Shown: in pieces, positions 1 through 11,639 of the stretch
How the letters are laid out: each line of letters starts with the position of its first letter
How positions within the stretch are numbered: position 1 is the first letter of the stretch
Assembly: GCA_949825045.1 (NCBI GenBank)
Contig: OX463808.1
Coordinates: 32,611,674-32,675,673 of the forward strand
DNA from: Argyresthia goedartella
Taxonomy: Eukaryota > Arthropoda > Insecta > Lepidoptera > Argyresthiidae
Length of the DNA: 64,000 nucleotides
Direction of reading: 5' to 3'
The notes under the pieces: generated by a model
Seen by the model: the letters and a program-made list of their open reading frames with translations, nothing else
Told to the model about the DNA's origin: nothing
The model's database searches: none
Translations under genes and position numbers: made by a program

Positions 1-140
1 TTCCGTCTGTTCAGAGCCGGCCGGGGACAAAGAAAAAAGACCAGGGTCTTGGATGTTACTTTGTGTGTGACGTCGCTGTTTCTAGTTCCCACGACTCAGG
101 GTATCCTAGTGTGGGGCCAGAAGCAATGTCTGTGCCTTTA
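1..140 (+). repeat. SINE-like repeat, 3' part
   Basis: This stretch closely matches 18945-19060 (shared blocks around 'gtcttggatgtt', 'gtcgctgtttct' and 'gtggggccagaagcaatg'). The other copy is preceded by a tRNA-like B box, so this is probably the body of a tRNA-derived SINE cut by the window edge. Confidence 0.5.
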
Positions 141-1361
141 TATAAATGTATGTAATGTAATTAACAACACTTCCAGAACAGCTGATCAATTACTTAGTTG
201 GAGCAAATTTTTGGCAATCGGCCGAAATCATAGTCATCCAAATCGTCTTTGGCTGGCGCGTCAAACGCCAATAAAAAAGGCACGTGTAAAACGCCTATAC
301 CAGAATCCTATCTGCTACAAATAAATTCGCAATCCTTTTTTAAAATAGATAAATTCTCATCAAAACGTGTTTCATGAGGTAGTGTAGAAATCGCTATTTT
401 CCTTTTTATTGTATACCATAAAAATATATGCACGCCTTTAAAATTAATTTCAGGACAAATATTGTATTTTATCGCTAAATATATGTTACCAATATGACCT
501 AAAAAATCTCTCTTTAGTTTTCAAACAGAAAGTGACCTATACCAACCATTTCGGTTCTGTAAACTTCATGGGGTCCCATGCTGGTGGCTGGTGGCGGCTG
601 TGCGGGTTGCGGGTTGCGGGGTGAATAAATACAATACAAAACGTCAATTATATATTTCGGATTAAGGTTGGATAATTTAATAAGTAGATAGAACCGTATT
701 GTGGTAGCAATGTTACTGTTTCAGTAAAACAAAGTTTGATTTTACCCGTTGTGTTTAACCAAAAAGAGTATCTATCCAATACAAAATGTTTAATTATTTT
801 GATCAGGATATTTTGGAAAGGATTTAAATTTTACCCAATAAAAATACCTAGACCAGACGTAACTAGTGAGACTAAAGCGCTCCTAAAGTAAGTTCATAAC
901 CAGTGGCTCTATTATCTATCTCTGACATCTATCCCGATCCCTTTCAAATTAATGTTTTAAAGGATATAGAAGGCTCAAGTCCCCCCCCCTCCCACCCCGC
1001 GGGTGCTAACTGCAGGGGCTGCAGGTGGCCGCGACCCGCGCGATTCTAGGAATTACCCGCCGCGCCGGTGCGCCGGACCCGCAAACGAAATTACACGCCG
1101 CGGCGCGGGCATCAAACGCGTCGTGAAATGTGCTTTAATTTTTTACACAAATATCTGCGTTCTAATAGAAGCTGCGGGCCCGCAACCCCGACTGGCGCGG
1201 GTGAAAACCTCTTCGTGAATTCTTAACCCAGGGAGATTTCGCTTTAGGTACTTCACTTGCTAGCCATGTGAAATTTCCGCAAGTCTTTGTAGCAGCACTA
1301 TACGTTTTGTACTGTACTAGTACCATTAGTTGCTCTGTAATCTTATTAAGCAAGTACTCAC
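141..1361. other. No gene seen; GC-rich patch at about 970-1210
   Basis: Mostly AT-rich, without a credible reading frame. Bases 970-1210 are unusually rich in C, G and CpG, starting with a C-rich run at 980. Together with 1360-1650 this could be a promoter-type CpG patch or transposon DNA; I cannot separate the two. Confidence 0.4.
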
Positions 1362-1454
1362 TCCAGGTGAATCGTCGCCAGCTATCGCCCAGGCTGCCAG
1401 GGCTGCCCCGGTGATGCTCGCCGCGCCGCCGATCAACAGCCGTCTTCGAGACAT
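1362..1454 (-). CDS. Putative first coding exon, signal-peptide-like (31 codons)
   Basis: On the minus strand an ATG at 1454 with A at -3 opens 31 codons. They end exactly at a consensus splice donor (GGA followed by GTGAGT) in phase 0. The peptide starts M-S-R-R-R, then about 20 hydrophobic or small residues (LLIGGAASITGAALAAWAIAG), then DDSPG, which is the layout of a signal peptide or signal anchor. No family is recognised and no second exon is seen in bases 1-1361, so the gene would have to continue beyond the window. It could be chance in GC-rich DNA. Confidence 0.3.
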
Positions 1455-1520
1455 TCTCTGAAAATCGTGTAAAATTTGCATTTTTGTTATTGGCCAACAG
1501 TCGTTGCATAAAGGTTAACT

Positions 1521-1663
1521 AAGGGCATCCGCACATGGGGCGACGCGGCGCGACGCAACTGCGACGAAACTCATATGCCCATATAAATCAGATGTCAGAC
1601 AATTTCCATGCAACTCACAGGGAGTCGCGGTCGCGTCGCAAAGCCCCTTGTACGAATGGCCTT
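1521..1663. repeat. Short MITE with imperfect 21-bp terminal inverted repeats
   Basis: The left end aagggcatccgcacatgggg is mirrored at the right end (the reverse complement reads aaggccattcgtacaagggg). Inside are GC-rich blocks of 'gcgacgcg' type on both sides. No coding capacity. Confidence 0.55.
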
Positions 1664-1716
1664 AGCCTTGTGTTAATTTATAAAGTTAAAACATTAAAGC
1701 AATTATTTTAGGCTAG

Positions 1717-1929
1717 TATTTAATCTCACATCAAAAATACTGATTTTCACAGCAAAAAGGGATCAGCAAAAACACTTTTTATGTTTAAAGTATTTTTGTT
1801 GTTCAACCGAATACGAAGGATAAAGGGGGCTTCGCTTCGCTCATCCCCTGTACCCTTCACCTTAGCTACCGCAGTATTTTGCCCTGATATTTGCTGTGAA
1901 AATCAGTATTATTGATGTGCAGTTTAATA
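1717..1929. repeat. MITE family A, copy 1
   Basis: Terminal inverted repeats of about 38 bp contain the shared core AATACTGATTTTCACAGC on both ends. The internal block 'ggataaagggggcttcgctt' recurs in copy 2 (50214-50435) and, reversed, at 3778-3890. About 213 bp, non-coding. Confidence 0.75.
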
Positions 1930-3587
1930 TTTCCCATTATTTTATTCCAGTGAAAAATACCTACAAATCATGAAATTGTGGCCCTACTTCTATCGCTAGC
2001 TTTCGCGCTCGCAACATCGGGCACATACTTGGCGCCACAGGTTGGGGCGCTTCGCGGCGGCGGGCGTTTGCGGTTATTTCAGGATAAATTAAGCACGGAA
2101 ATTTGTGAATCCTAAAGTATGCGAGGGAAAACAAAACAGATTTTTCGGTATGCATCTATGCATAGTTTACGTATCGCTGGACCATAGCTATGGCACAAAA
2201 TAAATAGGTACAGAAGTCAACCACATGTATGTACTTCACTTTTCATAGCTACGCTCGGCGATCGCTCTAGGGTTGTTAACTACGGCTTATGCACGAAAAA
2301 CTAACATGGTACTGGCGCTCCAAAAAACAAAACAATAGACCTGCCTACTATTACAATACAAAAGGTTTACAGAAGAGAAAAATACCTACACAATTTTACG
2401 TTTGTCAATTTTCACCAATGAAAATCCCTGAAAACTTCTAAACGGACTACCCGAGTTACAAAATTTCTATTGCCCTGTCCGTTTTAGACCTACACCTGTC
2501 AAATGACATGTAAAACAACACAATATCTACACAAACAAAAAAACATGTTTTCAACTTACATAACTAAGGTGGCATGAATTTACCTAACAATAAATTTGTT
2601 AATACTTATTTTATTATACTGATTGAAAAATAGGCAACTGTTATTTATTTTAACCGTCCACTGAACGGTTATAATAACTTTTTTTCCGTTGCTCCATTGT
2701 TGCATTATTTGCATTAACAGACGCGCGTGTCAAGCGGATGGCACTGACGCTCGCACTGGTTTGAACTGTTTTGAGATATCGTGTCCGTGAGCAGTCTCTA
2801 TGTGTGCGTTGCTCGAGCGCGCTTGTATGTAGATTGATTTCTGTACCTATTTATTTTGTGGCTATGGTCCCTGAGCCGGGCGTAACTTTACCAAACAACG
2901 CCTGTATTCTTGGTAGTAGAAGTTCAGGAAAAACGGTGATAGAATCGTGGGGTGACCTTCATATCACCAAAGCTACGCCGACGGGCTAGTCCCCTGTCAC
3001 GCAAATTGGAATATTGAATAACTGGCTGTTCTTAGACCCCACTGTGCCTATGCCACCCAGTATTTAGAATGTTTAGCTCCTCCACATTTTGTTAATTGAA
3101 TTCGGGAACCACGCGATTGGCTCACACAGTATGTATTTCAGTAAATAATCTCTGCATAATACACCCTACATCCTTCAACCTCATCACATACGTTTCAATC
3201 ACGCCTGCATGACTCTCGCGTGATAATCACTACCGCTTAATGCGTTAGGCGCTAAGTGATAGATAATACTTGTATTACTAATAGGATTACTGTTAGGACA
3301 GTTCATATCAACGTAAATAGCCAAACGTCGCAAACGCACATGTATCTACCATTTTTCAATATGTTGTTAGTACCCCTGAAAGTAAATTATACCCAAGTTT
3401 GCAAGCCTGAAAACCCTGTGCTAGTCCCGGGTTGCTCGAAAAACTGCGCAATTCTGGCCCTAACCGGCGTGAACCCCGCTTTTCCCCTTGTGGGAGCAAA
3501 TTTCGAAAAAAAAAACTGAACTGAGGCCTTATATCTATAAACTTCGTACAGTGCCAAATTACAGCTTCATAGGTCAAGAAGTATTTA
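1930..3587. other. No gene seen
   Basis: AT-rich sequence with a small CpG-rich patch at 1990-2070. The open frames here are short, without codon bias or recognisable motifs. No repeat partner was noticed inside the window. Confidence 0.4.
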
Positions 3588-4094
3588 TGTCAATGTCGCA
3601 GTTGGTTATTTAACTCAGTCACTTAACTAACTCTCTAGACCGTTAATTAAATGCCAACGTTTAACAAGTCACTAGCATTTTGATTTATATAAAGCATCGT
3701 CGAAAATGTTTAACAATCTGTCTTTAGCCAGCGTGTTGGAAAACAAGATGGCGTCACAACAACAGCTGATTTGTACAGGGCAATTATATCAGGGCAAAAC
3801 ATTGCGGCAGCTTAGGTGAAGGGTAAAGGGGTTGAGCGAAGCGAAGCCCCCTTTATCCTTCGTGTTAGGTTGAACATGTAAGAACAAAAAAATACGTAAA
3901 ACATAAACTTAACATAAAAAGATATTTATATTGTATATTTCTTGTTGCCGAGGAACGTTTAGACAACTCGGTAAGCGTTGCGTTCACTCACTTGTCTGAC
4001 GGAATTTTAGTGACTTGGTTAAACCTCGGCATTTAATTAACGGTCCAGAAAGTTAGTTATTGTCTGATTTCACCAACTAACTGCGACATCAATA
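3588..4094. repeat. Fold-back element with ~86-bp inverted arms
   Basis: The left arm 3588-3673 and right arm 4008-4094 are imperfect inverted copies sharing blocks such as CCGTTAATTAAATGCC and TGTCGCAGTT. The centre carries a reversed, end-less piece of MITE family A (about 3778-3890), so one element sits inside the other. Confidence 0.7.
3778..3890. repeat. MITE family A, internal fragment, reversed
   Basis: The reverse complement of this segment matches the middle of copies 1 and 2 (blocks 'aagccccctttatccttcgt' and 'gcagcttaggtgaagggtaa'). The outer inverted repeats are missing. It is nested in the 3588-4094 fold-back. Confidence 0.6.
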
Positions 4095-4351
4095 CACAGT
4101 TAATCTCCCCATCACCGTTAGCGGAGGGAAATTTGATAAATTACTTGCTTAGTTGACGTCTCATACCTACACACTATACCTACCTGCAATTTTTCAGCCT
4201 CTCATGACAACTGTTACCCCCATTCCCCACCTTTAGGTGATGAATTTCGCCCAATTCCTCTCAGCTTCCCTAAGCTATACAGGGTTACTGGTAAGTTGAC
4301 CTACATCCGTTAGGAGATGCCTAGCATGGGCCAAAACTATTCATTGTAACA

Positions 4352-5070
4352 ATGAAACACCCTACCCAAAAAATATACCGTTTTCGAGTTACGAGACTAA
4401 AGATTATTGAAGAAAAGTCACTTTTACACATATGTTGTAGCAATTTTCCTGTTCTACGTGATTCATATGGAAAATGTGAGGGTGATATTGAAAGGAGAGT
4501 GAGTGCGGGCAATAAAATCAATGGGGCGCTGCACTCCTTGATGAGTAGCCAAACGGTGTCCCAAAAGGCACGTTTGACGATTCATAATGGAGTGTTGAGT
4601 CCGACATTGATGTATGGGAGCGAATTTTGGGTATGGCAGAAGCATGAAAGCCGAATAAACGCTGTAGAAATGAGGTCTTTGAGGAGTATATGTTGAGTAA
4701 CATTGAAAGATAGATTAAAGAATGAAGTTATAAGGGAATGCTGGGTATTGAAAGATGATATAGTGACAAGGATAGAGAAAGGCCATTGTAGATGGTTTGG
4801 TCACGTTGAAAGGAGACTGAAAGGAGATTGACGAAACAGATTTATACAGCGCGCCCAAGAAGGTCATATAAAGACCAAATCGGCGATTTGTTAGTGAAGG
4901 GGTAAATACAGGCAAATACGAAGTACCCGTAACCGGCGAGCCTGCGTGAAGAGACTTATGAATGTTGAGGAAGCGAGAGATGTATGCCAGGACCGTAGCA
5001 GGTGGAGGTCTTTGGTCTCTGCCTACCCCTCTTCCGGGAAATAGGTGTGAGCATATGTATGTATGTATGT
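4352..5070 (+). pseudogene. Non-LTR retrotransposon RT, C-terminal relic
   Basis: The frame from 4352 to 4696 and, after stops and shifts, the sequence to about 5060 read like the C-terminal end of an insect endonuclease/RT protein: 'LSPTLMYGSEFWVWQKHES', then 'RWFGHVER' and 'NVEEARDVCQDRSRWR'. The conserved order Y-G-S-E-x-W, then W-F-G-H-V-x-R, then D-R-x-x-W-R is seen. The 5' RT catalytic part is absent. A (TATG)n run follows at about 5055. It is a truncated dead copy. Confidence 0.65.
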
Positions 5071-5559
5071 CATTCAATATTTTATTTTTATTTTTTCAGG
5101 CTTATGGAGGAACATAAAATACCGCCAGTTCCGCCAGACATGGAACGTAACATATTGATTTCCAAAATTTGCCCCTACTTGATCAATTATCTATTAAAAT
5201 CTCCGTCTAAATTCTGGATTAAAATAATTCTAGGACTTAGCTGTTTTAATAATAGCGCATTTATATAACAAGTCGGTGGCGCATCTCTCTACAGCCAAAT
5301 GCAATATTACACTCAATTCAATTACCTTGCCTTACCTTGCAAATGGTTCTGTCCCTACTGTTAACAGATGTCAAATGCTACTTCTAAGAATGGCTCCACT
5401 TTAATTATAAGTTCACTAAACAACAAAATTGTGCCATAAATAAACTTCGCATAAATAAACAAATAAATAAATACTTCCTCTCTTTGAAAACTGTTGTATA
5501 TGGTCAGTACTGCATTCCCATCAAAGAACTTTATTTATATTTTGAAAGTAATTTTCTTA

Positions 5560-5718
5560 ATGTATTTATACAGAGGACTGTCCTGTAATCCTGTTGCATA
5601 AACTCTCCTGTCTTTCCTAGGTTTGCTGGAAGAAATCTCTCTTTATAGATAAGCTCGCATCTGCCTATAACATTTTTGGTTTATATTTCTTGTGCAATAA
5701 AGAATATGAATGAATATA
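5560..5718 (+). repeat. LINE/SINE 3' tail
   Basis: The block from about 5630 ('ggtttgctggaagaaatctc', 'ttcttgtgcaataaagaat') resembles the 3' tails common to lepidopteran LINE/SINE insertions, ending in AATAAA-type repeats. No coding part remains. Confidence 0.4.
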
Positions 5719-6099
5719 CACTGAAAAAAATAAAACCCAACTAAGTGGGGTTTTCTCTTATATGAACTTTGAAATACCGTGACTTCGGATTTACTGCTCT
5801 ATAATAATCCTCAGGTTTTCACCAAGATTCGCCCTAAGAATTAATTTAACAACCTTTATCACCACAATGCATTGATAAGAGTTTTTTTTTGTCATGCCGC
5901 AACGTTATTCCGTAGAGAAGTTATCAGATTCTTTGCTGGATTCGTACCTATAATGTGTGATAAGATAACAGAAGTACCTACCGTCATATCTCTTCCGTGT
6001 CTGTCTGTATGATTAATAGAGATTAGTAGAAGCCAGGTCAGGTCAAGGTTAGAGAGTAGAGATTCTATCTACACTCGCAGGCTATCTATCTATCTAACC

Positions 6100-6480
6100 T
6101 TAGATATTAGCTAAGTATATCTAAGTAATATGAATATGAACCGCTACATGTGTTGGTAAGAGCGAAACTCGCAAACGGCTGGACCGATTTGGATGAACTT
6201 TTTTTTAAACTGTTCCTTCAAGTCTAAGGCGCTACGCAGACAGAAGACGGCGTAAGGTAAGTTTGATCTTCGCCGCGTTCTGTTTGCAAACGCGGCGAAG
6301 ATCAAACGTATCATACGCCTTATGCCTTACGCCTTCTTCTGTCTGCGCAGCGCCTCAGGAAGGTTCTTACGAAGAGAAGCAAATAAAAAAAGCAAACGGG
6401 TCAGCCGAAAAATCTAAAAATATTTAGTTCAGTTCATCGTTTACAAAATCCATATTACAAAAGCTTTTGTCGGGCCAACT
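6100..6480. repeat. Repeat carrying a long hairpin (6228-6354)
   Basis: Bases 6228-6257 pair with 6325-6354 (28 of 30), and 6261-6279 pair perfectly with 6289-6307 around a 9-nt loop. Flanking text ('aaacggctggaccgattt' and the end 'ccaactagt') resembles non-autonomous Helitron sequence, but I cannot define both ends. Confidence 0.55.
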
Positions 6481-7017
6481 AGTAAATAACTAAAAAAAAC
6501 AGCTGTATCTGCTAGCGTGCTGTAACTTGGAATGAAGTGAATTACGTATCTATCTATCTTTCCAAAGCTGCATTGGGCTGGCCCCTTGTTACTTTAAAAA
6601 TCGCACCGAGGGTTCCGCACAAATCGCATTTTTGAGAAGAAACTACAAATCTACGGCTTTCAGATGATTTCCTTCACTTGTGCTAAGAGAACTTGCTTCG
6701 TGACAACAAATCGATATTGGTATAGTTTTCAAGGTTTATCAGGATGCTGAATACGAAATCGAGATAGGGACTGTAATTTTCTTACTCAGTCTCGGCATCC
6801 AGATAAACCTCGCAAACGATACCCATATTTTATTATTAAACCTTTATTGCACTCAATATTTGCATGACAGGTGTAAATGTTAAAAACTAATGTAGAAAGG
6901 CAGGCTTATTTCTAAAATAAATCTCTTCCAGCCAACCCAGTGAGGATGTGTAGACAAATTTTACACTACGAATTCTCGAAATAGTAATTAGCAGTGTCAC
7001 TGCCTGCCGGTTTTTTT

Positions 7018-7145
7018 TTGTAGTTTATGTCACTGATACATAATGAAGGGCATTAAAACTCGAGTGTGGGTTTATTAAAGATTTTCAAAATAATATCACG
7101 CGAGAGTTTTAATACCTAATTATGTACAGTTACATACATTAGTTT
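7018..7145 (+). repeat. Dispersed CTCGAG repeat, copy 1
   Basis: Shares 'tagtttatgt..actg.tacataatg', 'agggcatt' and 'gagagttttaat.cctaattatgt' with 45105-45235 and, reversed, with 27595-27680. Contains paired ACTCGAG-type motifs. Non-coding. Confidence 0.6.
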
Positions 7146-7744
7146 ATCTGCACACATATCTTAAGCTCTCTTTGATGTGTTCAGGAACCTCATTTTCGAC
7201 CGGCCTTGTGGCATTGATGATTGCTCTACACTAGTTTTTTATTTTAATTCAATTATTTATTTTTAAAGAATATAATTTAAATATTCTGTAGATATTTCAA
7301 GCGCCTACCTGTTGCCGTTATCAATATCGAGCAAATTGATCAAAAAAAATCACTAAAAACCGACAACGTCTGTAAATTTAAGTCAATTATCGAAGTCGGT
7401 CCAGCCGCTTGTTATCATGTTGATAACGGTCGGTTGACGGTCATGTTGACCGTAGACAGATCCCTCTTCTGTGGGCTTACACTGGCGACAGTAGCATGAG
7501 CCGCAACTCTCTTAGAAGTGGTCTGCCTTGGGGCGGTCGTGCGTGATGCGGAGCAATGTCGTGGAGATATACCTCGTCCGTGCAAAGGTCCCCGTTACTC
7601 CAAGGGGAAAGACCCGCAGTGTGAGAGGGACGGAATCGGGAAAATATGAAAAAAGATAGCGCTAAACGACAGGAAAATTGTTTAAAAATAAACTACGCTA
7701 TTTTGTTAAAAAGTTTTTTAAGTAGATTTTGCGAATACATAAAT

Positions 7745-7970
7745 CTACAGTTCCACAATGAAATTAGTTAGGAATCCAGAATTACAGGAAAAAATAAAAC
7801 AATTTAGAGGTGTTTTCGTAATTAAATTCTATCGAGAAAATTTCATCCAATCGCGTTTTCCTTTAGTGAAAATCTTAATCAAATACTCAATAAACTTTAA
7901 CCCAAAAATCAAATCTGTAGAGGACTTCATGGTGGAGTAAATGGATTCGAAAAAAACCCCATTTTTTTTG
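7745..7970 (+). repeat. Dispersed repeat D, copy 1
   Basis: Blocks 'gtaattaaattctatcgaga' and 'aaaatttcatcca' recur in the same orientation at 13950-14150 and inverted at about 52935-53110. The short open frame here is not conserved between copies, so it is read as non-coding. Confidence 0.6.
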
Positions 7971-8604
7971 GTATCATCTTAACTAATCGCACCGCGCTTC
8001 ACGCATCGCCGAGTTAAACATATCCAGCATCAACCAGCACCTTTAGTAGGTACGACAAAAAGATAACCAAAAGCCGGAAGGAAACTGCTGATATCACGCA
8101 CGACAAATGACTGATACGTGTTTGTTTGAGATAATAATGATCGGCCTCGAAAACGACAAAGTGTACAAAGTTTGTTGCCCGCTTACAAAGTGTCTTCAAA
8201 GAAAGAGAGTTTGGCAATCGTTCCACATTCAACGAATTCAGTTCCAATTATATGCAACGGCTCTTACTGCGTAGGATAACTCATAAGGTCGGGTGCATGC
8301 TGACTTCGTGATTGCAGGTAGGCTAATGACCTGTACAGGTTACCAGATATCTAATGTATATTTAGTTAATATACACTGGATTTTTATACGTCCGCAGGAA
8401 ATGCTTTTACCCACGATTTGCCTGGGTAGAGCAACAAATCAACGCTATTCCAGGTCTAGAAAGAGATCCCATCCAAATACAAAATTAGCCTGTAATATTA
8501 TAATTATAATCCTAAGTTAGAATACCATTTCATTAAGAATTGAATTGAGACACCTTCTATGGCATCCTTCCTATTCCCCTCAACATCCTGATATTAGTAC
8601 TCAG

Positions 8605-8713
8605 GTACAGGCCCCACCAAGTTTCTTGGCGTTTGAGTTTCTCTGTCTTTCACCCCACCTTGCCCTAGTCGGGAGAGGTGACAGCTCAAACAAACATCTG
8701 GCGGGGCCTGTAC
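8605..8713. repeat. Palindromic MITE
   Basis: Perfect 11-bp ends (GTACAGGCCCC and GGGGCCTGTAC) flank an imperfect palindrome with 'CCAAGTTTCTTGG' and 'GAGAGGTGACAG' blocks. The interior resembles the MITE at 13616-13719. Confidence 0.6.
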
Positions 8714-8719
8714 TTACAC

Positions 8720-11369
8720 TGGCTAGGGAAGGGACCGAAATAGACGTCGCGTGGAATATAATTGTTGCAGGTAAGTACGTACGGGGCGCCCCAATGCGAG
8801 TGGTTGAAACCAAATCGACAGTTCGAATTATTCACAACACTCGCCAGAGAAACATCATGTGATCACATAAAACAAAAGAATGCCTGTACACTACGAACGC
8901 TATGTTGTATTTGCATTGACAATGGCCATCTAATTCTTGAAATAAAAGTTTTGAAGATAGTTATATACAGTACATTTATTTCTAGTTTAGTTTTTAAAAT
9001 TAACTTTACCATTCTCATAGACCGGCATTTCTAATACTCGAATTGATACGTCTTATTTTACAGATACTTAGCAATACATTGAATTAATATTTAAAGGCGT
9101 GAAAATTGATTGAGGCAAGGACGCACTTCGTCCGGAACGCGGTGCATTGATGATGTCATGTCATGTCAGTATTAGTTTACCTGGCGACGTAATAGCATGT
9201 GAGGTAGACGACAGGTTAGACAAAGAATGTTAAAAATGCTTTATGATTTCTGAGCGATTTTCAGTGGTAAATTAAATTCGTTTTCCTGTCTCTACTTTAT
9301 ATAAAAACCTAAGCTTACGGGTACAAAATATGTTGATGAGACATTAAACAGACACTTACCTAAAATTCCTAAATACGAAGTATACTACAATAGATACATA
9401 TATTTCTAAATCCGAAACAATTTCAGCGAGTACTATAAAACTAGTAGGTATACGCAAGGGCGAAAATGCAGCTCGTTCGTTACATAAAAGGAATCTCGTT
9501 ATCCAGGCGTATCAGTCCATTCAGTATTCACATCACTATTTTTAGTTAGTTATGCAAGGTGCTAAACTACCGTTAACTATTTAACTATTAGCTAACGTTT
9601 GACATTGACGCGCGACCGGGCTTTGTTCGATCGCCCGGGGGTTGCCCGACTGACCGAAATATTTCCATCTTGAGGTTGGCCGGTAATGCTTTGAAGCTAA
9701 CTTCACATTGTATGGAATCCAGGCGATATGAAGCTGCGTCTCATACATTTTCCTGTATAAGAAGAGGCCAAACGTGTAAGGTCGACTCCACATCGAAGAG
9801 GAGAATGTTGGTTGCGGCTTTGGCGACCTCTGTAGTCTGCAATAGGAAGTTTTGAGGAAGGTAAGACTAAGACCAGTAGCGCCCTCGTTTGTTCAACTGG
9901 TGAACTATGTGGCGACGCCAGTTTAGTGACGGTCTCGGTAAACTTGTGCAAAAGCGGACCCGAACTCGTCGTTCATGCGTACATCACTACCACACGTGCA
10001 GTCACGGTGTTTGATTTACCTCAAGACCAACCAATGCAATGTGATCGTAGTCCTTACTATAAGACGCATGTAATATTGATATTCAACTACATCCCAAAAG
10101 GGTTTACTCGAACGCACAACTTCGAGAGTCCGAGACATACTATCAGTAGCAGAAGTGGAAGCCCACTTCAAAACTTATTTCCATTGCAGCTAGCATGTGG
10201 CATACCCTTGCTTTTGTTAAACTTTTTGTCGAATTTTAAAAATCATTCCAAAACCATTTGTTTTATGACTTTTAAGTGTTGGGCTGCATGGGAAAAGAAC
10301 ACTTCCCAGTGGTCTTCCACAACTGCTGACAATGGTACGCTACACTTATCGTATGTGTATGCCATTACTAGTAGAGCCAAGTCCTGAACTGCACCAAGTC
10401 ATAGCTCAGTATGTACTCTACAAGCAATAATTTACCCTACATTATTAACTGCGATATCTTCTACATTCTACTGATAATTAATTTTGCTGGTTGGCAACTT
10501 ACATTTTTCAGAACTTCAAGGCTTCATTTGCAAGGCGTCTCTTTCTGCATCTTCTTGATGTTCTCTTCTCTACACGATAATTTTTGCAACTCTGTGCAAC
10601 AGCTTCCACACACATACAAAAATAGTTTAGTACATACAGCTCGCGCCAAGCCTCCACGCGGCACTCAAGACACAGAGAAAATTTGGCGCGACCTGTACCT
10701 AACTTACTTACCGCGTCCCAGAGGCGTCACACACAATTAAACTTTTTTTTATGTTGCCAGAGACCTCCCCCCATTGGAGTCCACACGTCCCTGTTCTGTT
10801 CCACCTCCCACCACCCCGGCAGAAACTTGTCGAGGCCATCCCACCATCTCCACAACTAACTTACTCAACTAAATATATTTTAGACAACGCCACGGATCTC
10901 CAAGCCACGATCCAAATACTCTGATGTATTAAGTCAAATTAATTATAGAAATCAAGAATTAGATAATAGGGAGCCGTTGCCGGGAGAAAAGCCACGTTCA
11001 GGTCAAGTTGCACTTATATGTAATACGTTATTTAACAAGGTAAATTAGAAACTCTTGTGTCTCGAACTGAACCTATTTCAACAAAAACGTTTGACAATAT
11101 CAGAATGGTATATTTCCAGCATTTGTATTTTATAAACTCAATTTTGTGTTAAAGACAGCATTTGACAATGACGTCAAATTCAATTCAATTCAATTCAATA
11201 TTTCATAGAACTCGGGAACAAAATTACCGTTTCGACAGTTCCTAAAAAGATCTATTTTGAATAGCAGTCAAAACACCGTTTCGAAATAAGCGCGATCCAA
11301 ATAGCAGGTGTAGCTTGTTGGAGAAGATCACGACTGTATGAACAAGGTACAAGGAGTGCAAGGACTCGA
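8720..11369. other. No gene supported
   Basis: Mixed-composition intergenic DNA. The longest frame (9926-10387, 153 codons) has no recognisable motif, domain or splice context. Poly-T and short AT runs only; no repeat partners noticed elsewhere in the window. Confidence 0.35.
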
Positions 11370-11632
11370 CAGGTTTAGCTTAGCGGGTAGTCACCCTGCC
11401 TACGAAGCTGACGGTCCTGGATTTGAATCCCGGTAAGGGAAAATATTTGTGTGATGAGCATGAATATTTGTTTCTTAGTGTGGTACGTTTCTTTACGTTT
11501 CTTTACGTGTATTTACATAAGTATTTATTTCTATTATAAATATCGTCGTCTAGTAACGATAACAACAAGCCTTGTTGAGCTTACTATGGGCCTAGTTCGA
11601 TTTGTGTAAGATTGTCCTCTTATATTATTATT
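11370..11632 (+). repeat. tRNA-derived SINE
   Basis: The head has pol III promoter-like boxes: 'tagcttagcgggtagtca' (A box region) and 'ggatttgaatcccgg' (B box region, about 11410-11425). Then comes a body with 'atttgtgtgatgagca' and a tail 'agccttgttgagcttactat'. This matches the layout of common lepidopteran tRNA-derived SINEs. It is not a real tRNA gene: there is no foldable acceptor stem. Confidence 0.7.
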
Positions 11633-11639
11633 GACCGAG

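Noticed and set aside
5100..5268. Open frame after a strong pyrimidine tract and CAG at 5099, exon-like
   Set aside because: 55 codons without a known motif, directly after a dead LINE end, no partner exon found; left as a curiosity.
8545..8862. 105-codon frame
   Set aside because: Covers the palindromic MITE at 8605-8713; no coding signal.
9926..10387. 153-codon plus-strand open frame
   Set aside because: No recognisable domain, odd composition, no splice or promoter context; within what AT-moderate intergenic DNA gives by chance.
11395..11430. tRNA-like boxes
   Set aside because: No complete cloverleaf; part of a SINE. The same holds for 25855-25880 and 18905-18925.
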